Under the pieces are notes generated by a model. That model did no database searches. It was not told where the DNA came from and saw only the letters and a program-made list of their open reading frames with translations. The position numbers and the translations under genes are program-made. From HGM11416 sp964532155 (lineage in GTDB: Bacteria; Bacillota; Clostridia; Christensenellales; Borkfalkiaceae): a DNA stretch of 64,000 nucleotides. The number at the start of each line of letters is the position of its first letter. The stretch's first letter is position 1. Positions 59,002 through 64,000 of the stretch are shown piece after piece. The DNA is taken from NCBI GenBank assembly GCA_964532155.1, contig CAZHGN010000002.1, positions 19,041 to 83,040 on the forward strand. The letters are read 5' to 3'.

Positions 59002-60825
59002 ATGGTTAAAGAAAGTATGAAGCTACCCGCGGCGGGGCAACTTGCAACGAGGGGATACGTCGGTGAAATGATTAAATTCCCCATAGACAACCAGTTCTTG
59101 AGCGACGATTTATGGAAGTTGGTCGTAAATCAGTTTAGGCTCGCTTCCGACACCGAAACGAACGGCTGGCGCGGTGAGTTTTGGGGTAAGTTTATGAGAG
59201 CGGCAAGCCTTACTTATAGGGCGACGGGCAGTTCCAAACTCTACTCGCAAATAACCGAAAGCGTAAAAGAAATGCTTGCGACGGCAGGCAAGGGCGGCAG
59301 ATTTTCCACCTATTCTTTGGAAAAGGAATTTAGCGGCTGGGATATGTGGTCGCGCAAATACGTCATGCTCGGTTTTTTGTATTATCTCGAAATTTGCAAA
59401 AGCGACGCGCTTAAGAAAAGAATAGTAAAGGCGTTGAAAAAACACGCCGACTATATTATGAAGCACGTCGGCGACGGCAGGGGTAAAAAGCATATTTGCG
59501 ACACCACGTATATATACGGCGGCATGAACTCTTGCTCGATTTTGGAGCCGTTCGTAAAACTCTACGAGATTACCGGAGAGAGCAGGTACCTCGATTTTTC
59601 AGAGTATATTATATCCACCGGATTTTCGAAAGACCAAAACATTATCGAACTTGCAAAGAATAAATCGCTTTATCCGTACGAGTTCAAGCACACCAAGGCT
59701 TACGAGATGATGAGTTGTTTCGAGGGGCTTTTGGAGTATTATAAGATTAAGGGCAACGCGGAAGATTTGCAAGCGGTAATCAATTTTGCGGACATGGTTT
59801 TGGAAAGCGATTTTACCGTTATCGGTTCTTCGGGCTGCACGCACGAACTTTTCGATCATTCGTCGGTTAAGCAAACCGAACCTGCCGAAAAAGGCGTTAT
59901 GCAGGAAACTTGCGTTACGGTAACGCTTATGAAACTGTGCGCAAAACTTCTTTTGGTAACAGGCGATTCAAAGTATGCCGACGCAATCGAGCGTTCGGGC
60001 TACAACGCGCTTTTCGGCGCGGTAAACAGCGAGCACCAGACGATGAAGAATTGCCCCGGTAACGTGTGGACGGACGAAGGGCTTACTCAAATGTCGCACG
60101 AACCGTTTGCTTTCGATAGTTACAGTCCGTTATATTACGACCGCAGAGCAAAACTCGTCGGCGGTTTTATGATGATGCAAGACGGCAAATCGTGCGGTTG
60201 TTGCGTAAGTATCGGTGGTGCGGGGACGGCTATTTTCGGGCTTGTCGGCATAACGCAAGGCGAGAACGGCTATTACGTCAATCTTTATTTCGATAATACT
60301 TATACCGACAAAAACGCAGGCGTGAAAATTGCCGTAAAAGCCAACCTTTATAAAAAAGGCGAGGCTAAAATTACCGTTAAATCGGGCGAAAAAATTACTT
60401 TACGGCTTAGAGTTCCCCAATGGGCTAACAGCTTTGCGCTTGCGGTAAACGGCGAAAAAGCGGATTATCAAACGCAATGCGGTTACGCCGTTTTAACCGT
60501 TTCGAACGGCGATAAAATCACCGTTTCTATGCCTATGCGCGTTAAAAGGCGCATTTTAAACGGCAAGGTCGAGTTTGAAAGGGGACCTGTCGTTTTAGCG
60601 CGCGACGAACGTTTCGCCGAAGATATTACCCTTCCGCTTAACGTTCCAAAAAAGGACGGCGGCGCGGTAGCTAAGGCGGTCGTAAACGAAGATTTCTATA
60701 ACAACGTTACCCTTAAAATTAAAACCAAGAACGGCGAGGCGACTTTCTGCGATTATTCGTCGGCGGGAAAAAATTACGACAGCGATAATTGTATGATTAC
60801 CGTTTGGAGCGATTTGGAAAAATAA
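59002..60825 (+). CDS. Glycoside hydrolase family 127 (beta-L-arabinofuranosidase type)
   Basis: A 607-residue enzyme of the DUF1680/GH127 family, which releases beta-L-arabinofuranose by a cysteine-nucleophile, zinc-assisted mechanism. The complete metal/nucleophile set is visible: QETC (E302, C304) and CGCC (C398 then C400, C401), matching Glu338, Cys340, Cys417 and Cys418 of HypBA1 as I recall them. The (alpha/alpha)6 barrel is followed by beta domains with LRLRVPQWANSFALAVNG and FERGPVVLARDE, also typical. There is no signal peptide. AAGGAA precedes the ATG, 17 bp after GH95. Related families GH137, GH142 and GH146 have other activities, so arabinose specificity is probable, not proven. 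Confidence 0.9.
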   Translation: MVKESMKLPAAGQLATRGYVGEMIKFPIDNQFLSDDLWKLVVNQFRLASDTETNGWRGEFWGKFMRAASLTYRATGSSKLYSQITESVKEMLATAGKGGRFSTYSLEKEFSGWDMWSRKYVMLGFLYYLEICKSDALKKRIVKALKKHADYIMKHVGDGRGKKHICDTTYIYGGMNSCSILEPFVKLYEITGESRYLDFSEYIISTGFSKDQNIIELAKNKSLYPYEFKHTKAYEMMSCFEGLLEYYKIKGNAEDLQAVINFADMVLESDFTVIGSSGCTHELFDHSSVKQTEPAEKGVMQETCVTVTLMKLCAKLLLVTGDSKYADAIERSGYNALFGAVNSEHQTMKNCPGNVWTDEGLTQMSHEPFAFDSYSPLYYDRRAKLVGGFMMMQDGKSCGCCVSIGGAGTAIFGLVGITQGENGYYVNLYFDNTYTDKNAGVKIAVKANLYKKGEAKITVKSGEKITLRLRVPQWANSFALAVNGEKADYQTQCGYAVLTVSNGDKITVSMPMRVKRRILNGKVEFERGPVVLARDERFAEDITLPLNVPKKDGGAVAKAVVNEDFYNNVTLKIKTKNGEATFCDYSSAGKNYDSDNCMITVWSDLEK

Positions 60826-60829
60826 AACG

Positions 60830-62764
60830 ATGGATATTATTGCTTTACAAATTGATTTAGGCAGGCAAAAAGAACGACTCGATTTTATTAAAAATTACGT
60901 TGATTTTGCTAAAAAGTGGGGCTATAACGCGATTATCTTATATTTAGAGTGTTCTATCCGCACGAGCGTAACGCCCTTTTTAGACGTTGACGACAGCTAT
61001 TCGCTCGAAGAATTAGGCGTTATCGCAAACTATATCGAAGGGCAGGGCTTGACGGCAATTCCCGCGTTCGAAAACTTTTATCATATCGAAAAACTTTTGC
61101 AGTACGACGAGATGAAAGATTTTTCGGAGTTTATAGACGAAAGGACGGACGGGCGCGGCTGGATGGGCGAACGCTTCAAACGCGGTGCGGTCGGCTGTAC
61201 GACTAACCCCGAATTTAACAAGTTTTTCGATAAGTACATACGCGAGGTTACTTCCGTTTTCGGCGGTGAATACGTGCATATGGGCTTGGACGAAATTTTC
61301 GAGTTTGCCGAATGCCCGAGGTGCAAGGCGTTAAGGGATACCGGCGTTACCAAAAAAGATATCTTTTTCGCTCAAATAATGCACAATTACGAGCTCGCAA
61401 AGAACATGGGCAAGACCATGCTTATGTGGGACGACTTTTTCGAGTATTATAACGTCGTCGAGGATCTTCCGCGCGATATAATTTTATGCCATTGGAATTA
61501 CAATTTTATAGGTTCGGAAACCAAGGGACATTGGACGAATAGAGTCAGAAAAGACTGGCTTTCGATATACGACCGCTTGGGCTTTAAGTATATTTTTTGC
61601 GCATACGGCAGTAACGCTTCGTCGACCTACAACGTCGATACTTTGACCGATTATGCCACTAAGCATAAGCCGATCGGCGCAATCTTGACCGTTTGGGAGC
61701 GCGCGAATTGCTTTTATAACGGAATTTATCCGCTTATTGCACTGTGCGGCGAACTATGGAAGGGCAATATTAAAGATTTTGCCGATAAAGTGCGTGTGTA
61801 TACGTCCGTTTTGGGCGACGAGGAAATCGCCGAAACGCTTTTGAAAACGCAAGTTTTAACCTCTTGTCTTATCGGAACCGACGTCGGAGTTAAAGCCGAA
61901 GACGATAATTTCGTAAAGCGTCTTTATTGCGGTGTTTTGCAATCGTTCGTGGAGAAACTTCGTGCATTTTTGCAAAGCGATCGCATAGTAAAGAATAGCG
62001 AGCAGTACGATATTTTGCTCGATATATACGATTTTACCCTTGAAAAATATCTAAATTATAAGATAAATTCGCTGGGAAGTAAGATTTTCGACGGTTACGA
62101 AAAAGAAAACTTCGGTACGGCGACAGCCGATCTTACCGAACTGTTCGCAGTTTTGGACGGCATAGGGGAGCAATATAAAAAGATAAACGCAAATTGCGAC
62201 TATTTGTGGAAGAAATACCGCGAAGGTATTAAAAGTTCGGGCAATTTTATGGCTGAAACGGCAAAAAGACGCGCGGCGCTTGCTCAAAAAATTAAAAGTT
62301 CGGTTTTGTTAAACCGCGGCTGCGGCGTTCTTTACCTCGATATGATAACGCCCGACGGATTCGGTTCGCCTAAAATGAAGATTAAAATCAAATACGAGGG
62401 CGAAACGGACGAAACCGAAGTTTATTTCGGCGGCGTTAAGGCTGAAGCCGTTACCTTCGATTTAGGCGGTACGTCGACATTGCGCTTTGCAATAAAAAAC
62501 AAGGTTATAGATTACGTCGTTTTGGAATGCTACGGCGAAGATTCTCTTTTCGTTACAAATGTGCGCTATCTTGCGCTCGGCAATAAATATTCGGTTAAAA
62601 GCGCCCGAAAGGTTTGCGGCAACGTTATAAACGAGCAACGTTTGACCGCGTGCGATACTACTTTCGCAGAACTTGGTTACAGCAGTTCCCTTGCTCATTT
62701 GGACGATATTTCGCTTGCAAAAAACCCGAGCGGCGTTATGCTTAAATTCGATCTTATAAGATAA
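60830..62764 (+). CDS. Glycoside hydrolase family 20-like protein
   Basis: A 644-residue protein with a TIM barrel starting at once: IALQIDLGRQKERLDFIKNY, AKKWGYNAIILYLE, then the GH20-type catalytic pair in YVHMGLDEIFEFAECPRC (D154-E155). LMWDDFFEYYN and ILTVWERANC follow. GH20 enzymes are exo-beta-N-acetylhexosaminidases that use the substrate acetamido group. The usual N-terminal accessory domain is missing, and the C-terminal 280 residues are helical then beta-rich and unrecognised. Other substrates are possible in such divergent members. No signal peptide; it begins 4 bp after GH127. Confidence 0.8.
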   Translation: MDIIALQIDLGRQKERLDFIKNYVDFAKKWGYNAIILYLECSIRTSVTPFLDVDDSYSLEELGVIANYIEGQGLTAIPAFENFYHIEKLLQYDEMKDFSEFIDERTDGRGWMGERFKRGAVGCTTNPEFNKFFDKYIREVTSVFGGEYVHMGLDEIFEFAECPRCKALRDTGVTKKDIFFAQIMHNYELAKNMGKTMLMWDDFFEYYNVVEDLPRDIILCHWNYNFIGSETKGHWTNRVRKDWLSIYDRLGFKYIFCAYGSNASSTYNVDTLTDYATKHKPIGAILTVWERANCFYNGIYPLIALCGELWKGNIKDFADKVRVYTSVLGDEEIAETLLKTQVLTSCLIGTDVGVKAEDDNFVKRLYCGVLQSFVEKLRAFLQSDRIVKNSEQYDILLDIYDFTLEKYLNYKINSLGSKIFDGYEKENFGTATADLTELFAVLDGIGEQYKKINANCDYLWKKYREGIKSSGNFMAETAKRRAALAQKIKSSVLLNRGCGVLYLDMITPDGFGSPKMKIKIKYEGETDETEVYFGGVKAEAVTFDLGGTSTLRFAIKNKVIDYVVLECYGEDSLFVTNVRYLALGNKYSVKSARKVCGNVINEQRLTACDTTFAELGYSSSLAHLDDISLAKNPSGVMLKFDLIR

Positions 62765-62784
62765 CTATAATCAAAAAAGTAGGG

Positions 62785-62798
62785 CTATAAGTCGTTTA
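62785..62798 (-). repeat. Degenerate copy of the dispersed motif before the CE15-like gene
   Basis: CTATAAGTCGTTTA matches CTATAGGTCGATTA at 12 of 14 bases. It is in the 69-bp gap between the GH20-like and CE15-like genes. Confidence 0.4.
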
Positions 62799-62833
62799 CC
62801 GGTAAATTCGGCATATTTTAAAGGTGAATAAAT

Positions 62834-63925
62834 ATGGAAAAATTAAAATTTGATTCAGTATTAATAGGCGATAAATACCCTAAGGATTTTGCCCTTCCGG
62901 ATTTTTTGAGGGAAGACGGCAAGTTTGCGAGAGAGAAAACGCTCGATAAGATTTTAACCGAGGAATACGGCAGAGTTGACGAGCGCGGCGTTACGATAAC
63001 CGTAAACGACGTAACCGACGCCAAGTTCGACGAAACTTACGCCTATACTTTTTGCGCGAAGGCAAAGCATACGGCGCTGGAGTTTGCCGTAAGCAAGGAC
63101 GGAAAGACGGCGAAATTCGTCGTGGATTTGTTTATTCCCGAAAGAGTTAAGGAGTACGACACCGTCGTTCAGCTCGATTTTATGAAGTATTTGCCGACGA
63201 AATATTGCCCCGTGGAAGAACTTATGGACGGCGGTATTGCGCTCGCTCATATATATTATAGAGACGTAACGTCGGACGACGGCGATTTTTCTAACGGAAT
63301 AGCTTCCGTTCTCGTCGACAGATCGGATGCGTTTTCGGCGGGCAAAATCGCGCTGTGGGCTTACGCCGCAAAAACGGCGGGCGAGTACCTTTTGAATAAC
63401 GGTTACGCTACGCAAGAAAGATTATACGTCGCGGGGCATTCGCGGCTCGGCAAAACCGCACTTTTGGCGGCGGCTGAATACGAATTGTTTACGGGTGCAA
63501 TGGTTAACTGTTCGGGCTGTTGCGGCGCGGCTATTGCGCGCGGAAAAGGTGGCGAAAATCTTAAAATCATTACCGACGTTTTTCCTTATTGGTTTACGCC
63601 TAACTTTAAAAAATACGCCGAAAAAGAGTTTGAAATGCCCTTCGATCAGCATTATTTGATGGCGGCTGTCGCACCGAGAAAGGTTTTCGTCGTTGCCGCA
63701 AGCGAGGACGATTGGGCAGATACGAACGCTCAATATCTATGCTCGGAGGCGGCAAGTCAAGCCTATCGCGAACTCGGTCATGCGGGGCTTGCTCCGCAAG
63801 ATAAAATGCTCGAGGTCGGCGAAAAGAACGTCGGCGGCGATATTACTTTTTTCCACCGCGCCGGCATTCACTTTTTCAGCAGAGAGGATTGGGCGTTCTA
63901 CCTAAGCTGCCTTGCGAATAAATAA
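62834..63925 (+). CDS. CE15-like alpha/beta hydrolase (glucuronoyl-esterase family)
   Basis: A 363-residue alpha/beta hydrolase. The nucleophile elbow is VAGHSRLGKTALLAAAEY with S203 and the adjoining R and K, the GxSRxGK signature of carbohydrate esterase family 15, whose members cleave esters of (methyl)glucuronic acid. YWFTPNFKKYAEKEFEMPFDQHYLMAAVAPR (seen in pieces) and SEDDWADT provide the usual acidic region, and HRAGIHFFSREDW likely supplies the catalytic His. Some related proteins are annotated as acetyl xylan esterases. It lacks a signal peptide, unlike studied CE15 enzymes. AAAGGTG precedes the ATG. It is the last gene of the unit and is followed by a terminator. Confidence 0.82.
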   Translation: MEKLKFDSVLIGDKYPKDFALPDFLREDGKFAREKTLDKILTEEYGRVDERGVTITVNDVTDAKFDETYAYTFCAKAKHTALEFAVSKDGKTAKFVVDLFIPERVKEYDTVVQLDFMKYLPTKYCPVEELMDGGIALAHIYYRDVTSDDGDFSNGIASVLVDRSDAFSAGKIALWAYAAKTAGEYLLNNGYATQERLYVAGHSRLGKTALLAAAEYELFTGAMVNCSGCCGAAIARGKGGENLKIITDVFPYWFTPNFKKYAEKEFEMPFDQHYLMAAVAPRKVFVVAASEDDWADTNAQYLCSEAASQAYRELGHAGLAPQDKMLEVGEKNVGGDITFFHRAGIHFFSREDWAFYLSCLANK

Positions 63926-63957
63926 GCCGATTTAACAACTTAACACAACCTAAAAAC

Positions 63958-64000
63958 AAACCGCGTTATAAGCCGATAATCGACCTATAGCGCGGTTTTT
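63958..64000 (+). terminator. Terminator of the glycan-enzyme unit, carrying motif copy 7
   Basis: AAACCGCG(TTATA) pairs with (TATAG)CGCGGTTT, followed by TT at the window edge. The loop contains the exact dispersed motif CGATAATCGACCTATAG (63974-63990). The design mirrors the sigE-glyS terminator, whose stem is also built on ACCGCG. Confidence 0.82.

Noticed and set aside
1..64000. tRNA, rRNA, transposase or prophage genes
   Set aside because: None could be recognised in the window by eye.

Overview
The window looks like a scaffold from a metagenome-assembled genome of an anaerobic member of the Clostridia (Bacillota). The evidence is an oxygen-sensitive class III ribonucleotide reductase, the sporulation pair spoIIGA-sigE, a SpoVB-type flippase, AddAB, the LigA/TIGR03960/TIGR03936/RNase G block, a one-chain GlyRS and good Shine-Dalgarno (SD) sites before many genes. 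Two runs of exactly 100 Ns mark scaffold joins. The species cannot be named from the sequence alone.

Region 1 (1-36.5 kb) is mostly housekeeping: an SPFH-like fragment and a ribbon-helix-helix protein; addB-addA; an NrdR-controlled nrdD fused to a glutaredoxin-like domain; a thioredoxin-reductase-like flavoprotein; a KDPG aldolase; mntP; a PcrA/UvrD helicase with an unusual Gly/Tyr-rich linker; ligA; two radical-SAM/DUF2344 partners; RNase G; a gap; a folT-like ECF transporter gene behind a structured leader; a flippase facing a LysM protein; a type IIA topoisomerase pair; a CMP-kinase-like protein; a class I LysRS; spoIIGA-sigE; glyS; and a small membrane protein.

Region 2 (36.8-64 kb) is a glycan-utilisation locus. 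An AraC-type regulator diverges from a run of surface and transport genes: a lipoprotein with three beta-helix-like modules (split by a false assembly gap), a sugar-binding lipoprotein, two ABC permeases, a 1011-residue secreted Ig-like protein, a DUF4838 lipoprotein and another Ig/beta-helix lipoprotein. A GH2-like gene follows, then a second unit with its own promoter encoding GH95, GH127, GH20-like and CE15-like enzymes. These five enzymes have no visible signal peptide, whereas the binding proteins do. The simplest model is capture at the surface, import of a branched, decorated oligosaccharide, and dismantling in the cytoplasm. No ABC ATPase is encoded here, so a shared MsiK-type ATPase elsewhere is likely.

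A 17-bp motif (CGATAATCGACCTATAG) recurs in seven intergenic places in both orientations, often inside hairpins or terminators, with two degenerate copies. No gene-based annotation explains it, and it is the best candidate here for an undescribed element.
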